DNA from: Paenibacillus peoriae
Lineage (GTDB): Bacteria > Bacillota > Bacilli > Paenibacillales > Paenibacillaceae
Reading direction: 5' to 3'
Length of the DNA: 64,000 nucleotides
Assembly: GCF_022531965.1 (NCBI RefSeq)
Contig: NZ_CP092831.1
Coordinates: 1,392,001 to 1,456,000 of the forward strand
Shown: positions 17,784 through 26,281 of the stretch, piece after piece
Layout: each line of letters begins with the position of its first letter
How positions within the stretch are numbered: position 1 is the stretch's first letter
The notes under the pieces: generated by a model
The model's input: the letters and a program-made list of their open reading frames with translations, nothing else
Told to the model about the DNA's origin: nothing
Database searches by the model: none
Translations under genes and position numbers: made by a program

Positions 17784-18704
17784 ATGCAGCAAGCGACAGG
17801 ACAGGTTCCCGTCATACGTATGGAGGGTGTGAGTAAAATCATTTCCTCCAAAGCGATCGTGGATGATCTGACGCTGGAGGTTCCGGCGGGGCAGGTATTT
17901 GGTTTCCTTGGACCCAATGGTGCGGGAAAAACGACAACCATCCGTATGATGGTTGGCCTGATTTCGATCAGCAAGGGCGATATTCATATTTGTGGAGACA
18001 GCATTAATACTGATTTTGAAAAGGCCGTTTCCCATGTCGGAGCGATTGTTGAGAACCCGGAGATGTACAAGTTTTTGACAGGCTATCAAAATTTGCAGCA
18101 TTTTGCGCGAATGTCTCCTGGGGTGACCCAAGAACGCGTGGATGAAGCGATTCGTTTGGTGGGACTCGGAAACCGGATTCACGATAAAGTAAAAACCTAT
18201 TCGCTCGGGATGCGACAGCGACTTGGAGTAGCTCAGGCGATTTTGCATCGACCGAAGCTGCTTGTGCTGGACGAGCCGACCAATGGTTTGGACCCGCAGG
18301 GTATTCGTGAACTGCGGGATTATTTACGTCAATTGACCCGTACGGAGGGAATTACCGTATTCGTATCAAGTCATTTGTTGTCCGAGATGGAGCTGATGTG
18401 CGACCGTGTAGCCATTATTCAGAGCGGACGGCTGGTTGATATCAAGCAACTGAAGAACACAGGGGAGGAAGTGCAGACGGCGGAAATTGCTTTTGAGGTA
18501 AATGATGCCGAACAAGCCTATGCGCTTGCTGGAGCAGGACGCGTTGAAGGTAATCAACTGCTGCTTCACCTGGAGCGGGAACAGATTGCAGAGATGAACA
18601 GCCTGCTGGCTGCAAACGGAATTAAAGTATATGCGATTCGCCCGGTTGCCCGTACGCTGGAAGATCAATTTTTGGAAGTGACGGGAGGCGGGTTTATTGG
18701 GTGA
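17784..18704 (+). CDS. ABC transporter ATP-binding protein (ABC-2 type)
   Basis: A 306-aa ATPase subunit. Walker A GPNGAGKTTTIRMMVGL near residue 50, signature YSLGMRQRLGVAQAILHRPKLL, Walker B VLDEPTNGLDPQG, and the H-loop SSHLLSEMELMCDR are all intact. The C-terminal 90 residues are the accessory domain of the drug/bacitracin (BcrA-like) subgroup. Upstream TGGTACAAT (near 17707) is an extended -10. The stop overlaps the TTG start of the permease, so both subunits are made together. Probable role: export of an antibiotic, lipid or stress-related substrate; substrate unknown. Confidence 0.92.
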   Translation: MQQATGQVPVIRMEGVSKIISSKAIVDDLTLEVPAGQVFGFLGPNGAGKTTTIRMMVGLISISKGDIHICGDSINTDFEKAVSHVGAIVENPEMYKFLTGYQNLQHFARMSPGVTQERVDEAIRLVGLGNRIHDKVKTYSLGMRQRLGVAQAILHRPKLLVLDEPTNGLDPQGIRELRDYLRQLTRTEGITVFVSSHLLSEMELMCDRVAIIQSGRLVDIKQLKNTGEEVQTAEIAFEVNDAEQAYALAGAGRVEGNQLLLHLEREQIAEMNSLLAANGIKVYAIRPVARTLEDQFLEVTGGGFIG

Positions 18705-19479
18705 TTTCTTCAAACTGGTACATAACGAAAATCTGAAAATTTACCTGCGTGTGCGCACATGGATTATGCTGGGATTGCTGGCGGTCATCACTGCTGCGAT
18801 TCCGATGCTGATCTCCCTGGTTTCCGATCAGGTCAGTGTGTGGGATGGGATTGCGTTGACGACGTTGTTTACGTTTTTCCTCAATACGACGTTTACGGTC
18901 ATTGTAGCTGCTGATTCGGTGGCTGGTGAATTTACTTGGGGAACGATTAAGCTGCTGCTCATCCGACCTTGGACTCGCAGCAAAATATTGTTGTCCAAGT
19001 ATATATCCGTGATTTTGTTCAGTTTGCTCGGAACGATCATTTTGATCTTGATGGTTACGCTGTCCTCATGGCTGATGTTATCCAAGGATGCACCAGCGGG
19101 TTCTGTTCCGCTGTTCAGTGATCCGATATCTTACGTAACGTTGAACTTCTTGTATAGCTATATTGCCTTGTTCGTGACGATGGCCTTTGCTTTTATGCTG
19201 TCCGCTGTTTTCCGTTCCAGTGCCTTGGCGATTGGGCTGTCGCTGTTCATGATGTTCACCAAAACAATCTATAACTCTATTGGCTTGTTCAGCACAGATC
19301 GTTTTGAATGGACCAAATATGTACTATTTACGCATATGGATCTGAAAAAATATCTAGATATGCCGCCGGGTACGGTAAGTTCCAGTCTAACCTTTTCGCT
19401 CACCGTGCTGGCCGCTTATTATGTAATTTTTATCGCCATTGCCTGGGTGGTTTTCGTAAAACGGGATGTTTCAACCTAA
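18697..19479 (+). CDS. ABC-2 type transporter permease
   Basis: A 260-aa membrane protein with about six helices. It starts at TTG 18697 inside the end of the ATPase gene (8-bp overlap). The N-terminal segment FFKLVHNENLKIYLRVRTWIMLGLLAVITAAIPMLISL and the later DSVAGEFTWGTIKLLLIRPWTRSKILLSKYISV are typical of BcrB/NatB-like permeases. With the ATPase it forms a four-domain exporter as a homodimer of each subunit. A strong terminator follows, so the pair is a two-gene operon. Confidence 0.9.
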   Translation: MGDFFKLVHNENLKIYLRVRTWIMLGLLAVITAAIPMLISLVSDQVSVWDGIALTTLFTFFLNTTFTVIVAADSVAGEFTWGTIKLLLIRPWTRSKILLSKYISVILFSLLGTIILILMVTLSSWLMLSKDAPAGSVPLFSDPISYVTLNFLYSYIALFVTMAFAFMLSAVFRSSALAIGLSLFMMFTKTIYNSIGLFSTDRFEWTKYVLFTHMDLKKYLDMPPGTVSSSLTFSLTVLAAYYVIFIAIAWVVFVKRDVST

Positions 19480-19502
19480 ATCGCAGTGTCTTAGAGTTAC
19501 AC

Positions 19503-19541
19503 AAAGGACGTTCAAATGCTCAGCATTTGGACGTCCTTTTG
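19503..19541 (+). terminator. Strong terminator after the ABC exporter pair
   Basis: AAAGGACGTTCAAATGCT pairs with AGCATTTGGACGTCCTTT over 18 bp (one G-T), single-base loop region, then TTGTT. Confidence 0.92.
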
Positions 19542-19718
19542 TTATTTCAGGATTTTTCAAAATTCTCTTTAACACTGTTTATCCAGTATCTATGTCATTT
19601 TTGTTACATATTCTGCGTGCAGAGGTATATTGTAATCTATTTTCAGCAAGAATCAATCAATAGGGCCATTTTGCGTTTAAAGAGGTAGAGAGAAACAGAA
19701 CAGAGGGGGCCGCATGGT

Positions 19719-20804
19719 ATGCTGCAAAATAATCGTTTTTTTCGTGTAACTACAGGTATCGTCATGCTATTACTCATCATTTACTTGGGCACCAAAGTAA
19801 GCTTTATATTTAGTCCTCTCGTATCTTTGGTCAGCTTGCTGGTGGTACCGTTAATGCTATCTTTTTTCCTCTATTATTTATTGAGGCCGATTGTAGATGT
19901 AATGGAACGGAGAAAAATCAAACGATCGATCTCCATCTTGCTGATTTATTTGGTCATTGGAGTGTTATTGTTTGTTTTCTCATGGGGTGTGTGGCCTACA
20001 CTGCGTGATCAAGTAACCAATTTATTTGAAAATGCGCCGAAGCTCATTAAAAGTCTGGTTGATCAATTGAGCCAATGGCGGCATAATCAATCCTTGAGAC
20101 AAGTGCTGCCTCCGGGTGAAGACCCGCTGTCACAACTGTCAGATACGTTGAACGAAGCTTTTTCGACGCTATCTGATTATTCGGTAAAGCTGGTATCGTT
20201 CGTGTCCTACTTTTTTATCGTATTGGCTACCTTTCCCATATTGCTCTATTACATGCTGAAGGAAGGGAGCAAGTTTGGCCCTAAAATGCTAAACTTCTTT
20301 CCTAAAAAATATCACAAGGACGCATTGGAGGTTATGGAAGATATCGATAGTGCACTCAGCAGCTTTATCGTAAGTCGGGTGCTGATCAATGTCGCGTTGG
20401 GTGTGATGATGTTCCTTGGATTTTTAATTATTGGTTTGCCTTATGCCTTGCTGCTCGCCGTTATTTCGATTTTTCTTAATTTTATTCCCTATGTGGGGGC
20501 AGTGGCTGCTTCTATACCCGTGGTTATTATTGGATTTCTCGAATCACCTTCGATGGCGCTCTGGTCGCTGGTCGTGGTGATTGCTGCACAGCAAATTCAG
20601 GATAATTGGCTGTCACCTATAGTTTTTGGCAAGCAACTGGATATTCATCCGTTGACTGTCGTTATTTTACTGTTAGTTGGTGGTGACCTGCTCGGGATTC
20701 TGGGCATCATTTTGGTGATTCCATTGTATATGTGCGGAAAAATCGTCATACGCAAGGTATACCAATTATTTTTGGAACGCAGAGTGGAGGATATTATGGA
20801 ATGA
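19719..20804 (+). CDS. AI-2E family transporter (YtvI/YdbI-like membrane protein)
   Basis: A 361-aa polytopic protein with the two N-terminal helices (LLLIIYLGTKVSFIFSPLVSLVSLLVVPLMLSFFLYYLLRP), a long soluble helical linker (about 85-145), and a C-terminal bundle that includes FVSRVLINVALG-like SFIVSRVLINVALGVMMFLGFLIIGLPYALLLAVISIFLNFIPYVGAVAASIPVV, the conserved core of the family, and a final LVGGDLLGILGIILVIPLY. Family members have been linked to autoinducer-2 or ion/proton export; the substrate here is unknown. ATG 19719 follows GAGGGGG. Confidence 0.88.
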   Translation: MLQNNRFFRVTTGIVMLLLIIYLGTKVSFIFSPLVSLVSLLVVPLMLSFFLYYLLRPIVDVMERRKIKRSISILLIYLVIGVLLFVFSWGVWPTLRDQVTNLFENAPKLIKSLVDQLSQWRHNQSLRQVLPPGEDPLSQLSDTLNEAFSTLSDYSVKLVSFVSYFFIVLATFPILLYYMLKEGSKFGPKMLNFFPKKYHKDALEVMEDIDSALSSFIVSRVLINVALGVMMFLGFLIIGLPYALLLAVISIFLNFIPYVGAVAASIPVVIIGFLESPSMALWSLVVVIAAQQIQDNWLSPIVFGKQLDIHPLTVVILLLVGGDLLGILGIILVIPLYMCGKIVIRKVYQLFLERRVEDIME

Positions 20805-20843
20805 ATGGAGAATGCACTGGATTTAAAGGAGTATATCCTGATT

Positions 20844-21305
20844 TTACCCTGCTTCGGATTGCAGAGTGGCTTGGCTGTCCTCCCTGTCTTTGCTGAAACT
20901 AGATTGGGTTTCGTCGTTTGGCTCATCCGTAGAAGCTGACAACTCTACATCCTTTGTTCGGTTCATTTGACTTGTGCCGTCCAGTACACCGCCTTCAGAG
21001 ATGACCAATGCAGCGGTCGCGGTATTTCCGTACAGCTCACCTGTCGGCGTAATGGTTAGTCGTCCTTCTGTAGTAATGCTGCCGAACACCTTACCGGCAA
21101 GGATGACGTCTTGTGCGAAGATGTCCGAACGTACAACAGCAGATTCTCCAATGACGACAGTACGAGTGCTACGGATATCGCCCTGAAAATGACCGTCAAT
21201 CCGAATATTGGCCTCTGCTTCAACTGTACCTTCAAAGCTGGTGCCATTAGCGAGCAGTGTATCCATAGCTGGGGTGGAGAGCTTTTTTTTGGATTCCTTA
21301 AACAT
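20844..21305 (-). CDS. Bactofilin (polymer-forming cytoskeletal protein)
   Basis: A 153-aa protein with a central bactofilin beta-helix: LLANGTSFEGTVEAEANIRIDGHFQGDIRSTRTVVIGESAVVRSDIFAQDVILAGKVFGSITTEGRLTITPTGELYGNTATAALVISEGGVLDG, in which regular hydrophobic and glycine spacing marks successive coils. Short unstructured acidic and serine-rich ends flank it, as usual. Bactofilins self-assemble into filaments at the membrane and recruit cell-wall enzymes. It is encoded just downstream of an M23 endopeptidase on the same strand, the classical bactofilin/LmdC-type pairing. Confidence 0.92.
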   Translation of the reverse strand: MFKESKKKLSTPAMDTLLANGTSFEGTVEAEANIRIDGHFQGDIRSTRTVVIGESAVVRSDIFAQDVILAGKVFGSITTEGRLTITPTGELYGNTATAALVISEGGVLDGTSQMNRTKDVELSASTDEPNDETQSSFSKDREDSQATLQSEAG

Positions 21306-21350
21306 GATGGTTTTCCCCCAATCTTTTATTGTGAAAATTTTGCAAAATCC

Positions 21351-22382
21351 TCATTGTACATACAGTAATGGATCGACAGGTTGGTTATGCTTGACGATCT
21401 GAAAATGAAGATGAGGTCCTGTGCTTCTCCCGGTACTTCCCAGCAGACCGATGGTCTGTCCTTTGTGGACACGATCTCCTGGAGCCACCTGCATGCCGCT
21501 CAGGTGCATATACCAGCTCTGGAGTCCGTCAGGATGCTGGATGATGATGCACTTGCCGCGGGCTCCACTAGAAGCAGCCTCCAAGACGGTGCCTGCTCCT
21601 GCTGCATAGACAGGATCACCGGTTTGTCCGGCAATGTCCACGCCTGAATGAAAGGCAGATCTACCCGTAAAAGGGTCGCTGCGATAGCCGAAGCTGGAGG
21701 TCATTCGCCGTGAACCTACAGGCCAAACGGAGGGTTTCCCTTGCACGGCAAGAGCCAGCCTACGAGTCTGGAGTAACTGTGCGGCTTGTTTGCGCTCCAG
21801 ATTTTGCTGGACGGCATTTGCTTGCTGAATAGAGCGGGGAACCGTACGCTCCACCGTGTCCAACAGAGATTCGATCTCCTGAAAATCATCCATTGCCTGG
21901 CGAGTTAGGAAGGCAGTATTTTCATGTACTGCGATCAGCTCACCCCCAATATGGCCGGAAGCATCCCAGGAGAGCGGAGTCATGGTCTTTTTATGGTTAC
22001 TTGTGGCAGATGAGTTTCCGTGTTTACGAATGAATTGTTGCATTTGCTGTTCCAGCTCCGTTACGCGCTGAAGGCGTTCACGAATATGGGTGGCTTGATT
22101 TGTCAGCTCCATGACTTCCTGCCGTAGTCGCCCAATGGCTGCATCCTTGTCCGCTACCGTGACCTCCATCTGCAAACTCTGGACAGCAAGATTCGTTTCC
22201 ATTTGGGAAATAATATGGGAAGAACGGATTTGCAGCCCGATCACGAGCGTAGAGATAGACGCGATCACAAGAGTCGGGACGAGAATGACAGCGGCTGTAG
22301 AGCATTGTAGCTGCTTGGGCGGTTGCTGTGCATCCCGAATAACAAGCAGGGTCATCCGGCGATTTAGGCTTCCTTTTTTCAT
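21351..22382 (-). CDS. M23-family peptidoglycan endopeptidase with coiled coil
   Basis: A 343-aa membrane-bound peptidase. One transmembrane helix (about 28-50, AAVILVPTLVIASISTLVIGL) is followed by a long heptad-rich coiled coil (about 55-115) and a C-terminal LytM/M23 domain near 220-343. The zinc and catalytic motifs are present: FHSGVDIAGQTGDPV (H-x3-D) and GPHLHFQI (HxH). Cleaves peptide cross-links in the wall. Transcribed 45 bp ahead of bactofilin, which probably scaffolds it. The 3' end overlaps one copy of an ATTTTGCAAAATCC palindrome. Confidence 0.92.
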   Translation of the reverse strand: MKKGSLNRRMTLLVIRDAQQPPKQLQCSTAAVILVPTLVIASISTLVIGLQIRSSHIISQMETNLAVQSLQMEVTVADKDAAIGRLRQEVMELTNQATHIRERLQRVTELEQQMQQFIRKHGNSSATSNHKKTMTPLSWDASGHIGGELIAVHENTAFLTRQAMDDFQEIESLLDTVERTVPRSIQQANAVQQNLERKQAAQLLQTRRLALAVQGKPSVWPVGSRRMTSSFGYRSDPFTGRSAFHSGVDIAGQTGDPVYAAGAGTVLEAASSGARGKCIIIQHPDGLQSWYMHLSGMQVAPGDRVHKGQTIGLLGSTGRSTGPHLHFQIVKHNQPVDPLLYVQ

Positions 22383-22487
22383 AATCGCTCCTTTCCGGAC
22401 ATCGCTCCTATAGTGCTTGGTTACTATCTATTCAGCTTAAGAGGCAAACATGTCAAAAAAATTGGAGCTTAGTATAAAACGTAGATG

Positions 22488-22505
22488 AGGATTTTGCAAA
22501 ATCCT
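22488..22505. promoter_or_regulatory. 18-bp perfect palindrome AGGATTTTGCAAAATCCT
   Basis: Perfect palindrome in the short gap ahead of the cardiolipin synthase ribosome binding site. Related copies occur at 19548-19567, 21337-21351, 33203-33220 and 33302-33318, all between genes or at gene ends. It may be an operator or a small repeat; no known box is matched with certainty. Confidence 0.45.
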
Positions 22506-22528
22506 GAGATATATAAGGAGGCTTAGAC

Positions 22529-23959
22529 ATGCTGTGGTTGCTGTTGGTTTTAATTGTTTTTATTTTTCAGACCGGGACGATCCTGCTCTTTGAATTTCGC
22601 AAGCCGTCCAAAGCGGTAGCCTGGCTTTTTATTTTGTTTTGCTTCCCGCTCATTGGCTTTGTCGTGTACTACTTTGTTGCACAGGATTATCAGAAGCGTA
22701 AAGTGGTTCGAAAAGGGGGATCGCAGCTGTTTCGTGAATTCCGCGAGCGTCTATGGGCGCAATCCAAGGTCATTGAACATGTGGAGCAAATGCATAATCC
22801 TCATTTCAAACATCAGGAGCGCCTGTTTAACCAGTTAATTCGTATGTCGGAAAACCCGTTGACTGGATGTAACCGCACACGTGTGCTGACGAACGGTGAA
22901 GAAGCCTTCGAGGCCATGCTGGCAGCGATGGAACATGCGCAACATCATATCCATGTGGAGTTTTACATATTTCGGGCCGACGAAATCGGAAGAAAGTTTC
23001 AAGAGGTCATGATCCGCAAGGCACGTGAGGGAGTAAAAGTACGATTCGTTGTAGACGGTGTGGGGAGCTACAATTTACCCTATTCCTTTATTCGCACCTG
23101 TAGTGAGGCGGGAGTGGAATTTCATTATTTTCTACCTCCGTTTTTCGCCACACTGGACCGCCGGATTAACTATCGCAATCACAGGAAAATCGTGGTGGTA
23201 GATGGCATGGTTGGATTTGTAGGAGGGATTAATGTAGGCGACGATTATCTCGGAAAATACCCCAAAGTAGGATTTTGGAGGGATACGCATTTGCAGATTG
23301 AAGGAGATAGCGTCTATTTTCTACAAAATGCGTTTCTTAGTGACTGGAAGCTGGCCTCAGGGGAGAGACTGATGGATGTGAATTTATTTCCTCCACATAC
23401 CTGTACCGGGGATGAGGAAGTACAGATTTTGAGCAGCGGTCCCGATCAGGTATGGGATACGATTCAGGAAATGTGCTTTGGGGCGCTCACAGTTGCCAAA
23501 AAGCGGATTTGGATTACGACGCCGTATTTTATTCCCGATCCGGGCATTTATGAGGCGCTCAAGCTGGCGGCAGTCAGTGGCGTAGATGTGAAAATTATTA
23601 TTCCCTATCAGTCCGATTCGAAGTTAGTTCATTTGGCGTCTCTGTCCTATGTACAAGAACTGCTGGAGGCAGGGGTGGAGTTCTACCAATATCGAAAAGG
23701 ATTTATTCATGCCAAAGTGGTGATTGTCGATGATTTACTCGGCTCGGTCGGGACCGCCAATATGGACATGCGCAGCTTTTTCTATAATTTTGAGTTGACC
23801 GCTGTAGTTTTTGCTAATTCAGCGCTGGAACGGCTTTCGGCAGATTTTGTAGAGGACATTTCCAACTCCTCACGCATAGATTTAAACGTGTTCCGCAGAC
23901 GGCCTAGATCTCAGAAAATAGCTGAAATTCTAACTCGCATGCTCTCTCCACTCCTTTAA
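22529..23959 (+). CDS. cls: Cardiolipin synthase
   Basis: A 476-aa phospholipase D superfamily enzyme that joins two phosphatidylglycerol molecules into cardiolipin plus glycerol at the membrane. Two N-terminal helices (LWLLLVLIVFIFQTGTILLFEF and AWLFILFCFPLIGFVVYYFVA) lead to two PLD domains with catalytic motifs NHRKIVVVDG near 219 and HAKVVIVDD near 394, each with the following GSxN-type residues (GFVGGINVGDDY, GSVGTANMDMRS). Length and ending are standard for ClsA. AAGGAGG precedes the ATG. A weak terminator follows at 24088. Confidence 0.95.
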   Translation: MLWLLLVLIVFIFQTGTILLFEFRKPSKAVAWLFILFCFPLIGFVVYYFVAQDYQKRKVVRKGGSQLFREFRERLWAQSKVIEHVEQMHNPHFKHQERLFNQLIRMSENPLTGCNRTRVLTNGEEAFEAMLAAMEHAQHHIHVEFYIFRADEIGRKFQEVMIRKAREGVKVRFVVDGVGSYNLPYSFIRTCSEAGVEFHYFLPPFFATLDRRINYRNHRKIVVVDGMVGFVGGINVGDDYLGKYPKVGFWRDTHLQIEGDSVYFLQNAFLSDWKLASGERLMDVNLFPPHTCTGDEEVQILSSGPDQVWDTIQEMCFGALTVAKKRIWITTPYFIPDPGIYEALKLAAVSGVDVKIIIPYQSDSKLVHLASLSYVQELLEAGVEFYQYRKGFIHAKVVIVDDLLGSVGTANMDMRSFFYNFELTAVVFANSALERLSADFVEDISNSSRIDLNVFRRRPRSQKIAEILTRMLSPLL

Positions 23960-24087
23960 AGGCGATTTTCGTCGTTTTTATCGCTATAATCCCGCTTTAT
24001 TGTGATTTATGTGCTCTTTGCTAACTTTTTTGCGCGAAATCACAGTTTTGTGATATACTATTTATATAAATAGCGCGGTAATGAATA

Positions 24088-24115
24088 GGGGACTGCGGAT
24101 AGCAGCCCCTTTTTT
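24088..24115 (+). terminator. Terminator between cls and yitT
   Basis: GGGG-A-CTGC pairs with GCAGCCCC, followed by TTTTTTT. Confidence 0.65.
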
Positions 24116-24151
24116 GTCCAATATATCATACTGTAACGGGGGGATTTATAT

Positions 24152-25096
24152 ATGAGTGTAGTGAGCAAGGAAGTCCAAAGTTTATCTGAGATTACAGATG
24201 TGACCGGAGAGTTGACCAAGATCAGCAAAATTCCAGCTAATCCAAAGAACAAAGTAAAACGCCTGTTTCAGCGTGCAGCCATGATTGTAGTTGGTGCAGC
24301 TCTGATGGCAGTGGGATTGGAAATATTTCTAGTTCCTAACGGCGTTATTGACGGAGGCGTTACAGGTATTTCCATCATGGCCTCCAAGATTACTGGCTAT
24401 CCGCTCGGTATTTTCCTGACCCTGTTGAACCTTCCATTTTTACTTATCGGCTACAAACAAATTGGTAAAACCTTCGCTTTATCCACATTATTCGGTATCG
24501 TCGTAATGTCCATTGGAACCGCGTTACTTCACAATGTAAGTGCGTTGACTCCTGGCGAACCGCTGCTCGGCGCTATTTTTGGGGGCGTCATTCTCGGTGT
24601 TGGGGTGGGTCTTGTGATTCGGTCTGGCGGTTCGCTGGATGGAACAGAGATCGTAGCTATTCTCGTCAGTGAAAAAACTCCTTTTTCGGTCGGTGAGATC
24701 GTGCTGTTCGTTAACATATTCATTCTGGGAAGTGCAGGTTTTGTGTTCGGTTGGCCAAATGCCCTGTATTCCATGATTGCTTATTATATCGCCATGAAAA
24801 TGATTGATATTACGATTGAAGGTCTGGATCAGTCCAAATCGGTCTGGATTATTAGTGACAAATACCGTGATATCGGGGATGCCCTGACGGATCGTCTTGG
24901 ACGGGGCGTAACTTATCTGGAAGGTGAAGGTGGCTTTACAGGCGAAAGCAAGAAAGTGATTTTCGTCGTCATCACCCGACTGGAGGAAGCGAAGCTGAAG
25001 AGCATCGTTGAAGATTGGGACCCGCACGCTTTCGTTGCGATCGGTAACATTCACGATGTGAAGGGCGGACGCTTTAAGAAAAAAGGAATACACTAG
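24152..25096 (+). CDS. YitT family membrane protein (DUF161 + DUF2179)
   Basis: A 314-aa protein. A 40-residue hydrophilic N-terminal extension precedes five or six helices with the family's GLEIFLVPNGVIDGGVTGISIM and GGVILGVGVGLVIRSGGSLDGTEIVAILVS segments, and the C-terminal soluble DUF2179 domain SKSVWIISDKYRDIGDALTDRLGRGVTYLEGEGGFTGESKKVIFVVITRLEEAKLKSIVEDWDPHAFVAIGNIHDVKGG. The function of the family is not firmly established. ATG 24152 after AACGGGGGG. A terminator separates it from the convergent ligD. Confidence 0.9.
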   Translation: MSVVSKEVQSLSEITDVTGELTKISKIPANPKNKVKRLFQRAAMIVVGAALMAVGLEIFLVPNGVIDGGVTGISIMASKITGYPLGIFLTLLNLPFLLIGYKQIGKTFALSTLFGIVVMSIGTALLHNVSALTPGEPLLGAIFGGVILGVGVGLVIRSGGSLDGTEIVAILVSEKTPFSVGEIVLFVNIFILGSAGFVFGWPNALYSMIAYYIAMKMIDITIEGLDQSKSVWIISDKYRDIGDALTDRLGRGVTYLEGEGGFTGESKKVIFVVITRLEEAKLKSIVEDWDPHAFVAIGNIHDVKGGRFKKKGIH

Positions 25097-25099
25097 CGC

Positions 25100-25148
25100 A
25101 AGGGGACAATTCCTCAGCCTAATGGCTGTGGGGTTCGTCCCCTTTTTT
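25100..25148. terminator. Terminator between convergent yitT and ligD-pol
   Basis: AAGGGGAC / GTCCCCTT stem with a 29-base partly paired loop, followed by TTTT; runs of A and T on both sides allow use from either strand. Confidence 0.7.
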
Positions 25149-25165
25149 ATTCTTCCAAGCATGGA

Positions 25166-26068
25166 TCAGGTTCGGTGTGCCTTGGTGCGCATATGCTTGA
25201 GGACATCTTCTACAGGTTGGGGAGGAACCTTGTCGATCAAGTCGCCTACCTGATTTAGTCGTTCCTCAATATTCAGCAAATGGTAGTCAAGTGGTGATAC
25301 ATCTTGCCGTACCTCTTCCCATGTTAGCGGAGTGGAGACCGTAGCGCCGGGGCGTGCCCGCGGGGTATAAGGAGCGGCCAGAGTTTTCCCCTGATAATGC
25401 TGCAAATAATCAAAATAGATGGCTGTTCCACGATCCTTCTTTAACCTTTCGAGTGTGAACAGATGCGGGTGCTTTTCTGTCACAAACTGTCCGACTAATA
25501 GCCCGATGCTGCGAAGTTCGTCGAAGGTTATGCCTGTACGGATCGGAACGATAATTTGTACACCTGTGGCCCCGGATGTTTTGGGGACGGAGTCCAAACC
25601 AAGCGAAGCCAGTACTTCACCGACAATAGAGGCTGCCTCCATAATACGTGGCTCCACCTCTCTGGATGGATCAAGGTCAATCATCCATTCACAGGGCAGC
25701 TTGTTTCCCGCTTCGTGCAGAGAGGGGTGGAATTCCAACGCAGCTTGATTACCAAGCCAGAGGAGTTGTGGCAATTTGCCGAGCACGATATATTCAATGC
25801 CATCATGCAGGGCGGTTTCAATATAGTCCGGCCGAGGACGTGGGGCATTTTTCTGATAAAAAAAATCACCGTGAATCCCATGTGGCCAGCGGATGACGGT
25901 CAGCAGACGATGATGACAATATTTGAGCAGGAAGGGAGCCAGTACCGCGAGCTTGCGAAGATACAGCGCCTTAGTCACGCCTGCTTCAGGCCACAGCGGT
26001 TTATCCGGGTTGGTGATAGGAATTTCCTGACCTTCAATGGTAATAGTACCTTTAACAGCTTGTCCCAT
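25166..26068 (-). CDS. ligD: LigD-type DNA polymerase/primase domain protein (NHEJ)
   Basis: A 300-aa archaeo-eukaryotic primase-type polymerase of the LigD POL group. It fills in and adds ribonucleotides at broken DNA ends during Ku-dependent end joining. Evidence: start ITNPDKPLWPEAGVTKALYLRKLAVLAPFLLKYC, RWPHGIHGDFFYQKNAP, the metal-binding DLDPS (two Asp), KTSGATGVQIIVPI, and RGTAIYFDYLQHYQGKTLAAPYTPRARPGATVSTPLTW. It is a stand-alone polymerase domain; no ligase domain is seen in this window. Ku lies 9 kb away beyond the lasso peptide cluster. Confidence 0.93.
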   Translation of the reverse strand: MGQAVKGTITIEGQEIPITNPDKPLWPEAGVTKALYLRKLAVLAPFLLKYCHHRLLTVIRWPHGIHGDFFYQKNAPRPRPDYIETALHDGIEYIVLGKLPQLLWLGNQAALEFHPSLHEAGNKLPCEWMIDLDPSREVEPRIMEAASIVGEVLASLGLDSVPKTSGATGVQIIVPIRTGITFDELRSIGLLVGQFVTEKHPHLFTLERLKKDRGTAIYFDYLQHYQGKTLAAPYTPRARPGATVSTPLTWEEVRQDVSPLDYHLLNIEERLNQVGDLIDKVPPQPVEDVLKHMRTKAHRT

Positions 26069-26189
26069 TGTGCTATCCTCCTTTGGCTAATATGCAGCAA
26101 AATCTTTATTTACAGGCTGATTGTTAAGCTTTTAGATCTACATAGGGTTTAACATGAACGTGAAGTGCTGAATTTATCCATCAAAAGGA

Positions 26190-26241
26190 TTGACAAGATA
26201 CATTATGTATCATAAATTTATAATAAAAATACGATATGTAT
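26190..26241 (+). promoter_or_regulatory. Promoter and Xre-type operator of the lasso peptide cluster
   Basis: TTGACA (26190-26195) with TAAATT 17 bp on, the same arrangement as at 3528. The palindrome GATACATTATGTATC (26197-26211) overlaps the spacer and a second half-site pair ends in ATGTATCT (26235-26242). TTGACAAGATAC and TGTATCATAAATT are identical to the Xre-gene region at 3528-3556. This is good evidence that the 3106-3474 repressor or a close paralogue controls the cluster. Confidence 0.75.
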
Positions 26242-26281
26242 CTATTAAAGTGTCTTGAGCAGAGGTAGAGGAGGAGTTTGC

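Noticed and set aside
25556..26152. 198-codon plus-strand frame opposite ligD
   Set aside because: Antisense to the LigD polymerase gene, whose catalytic motifs are intact; no ribosome site.
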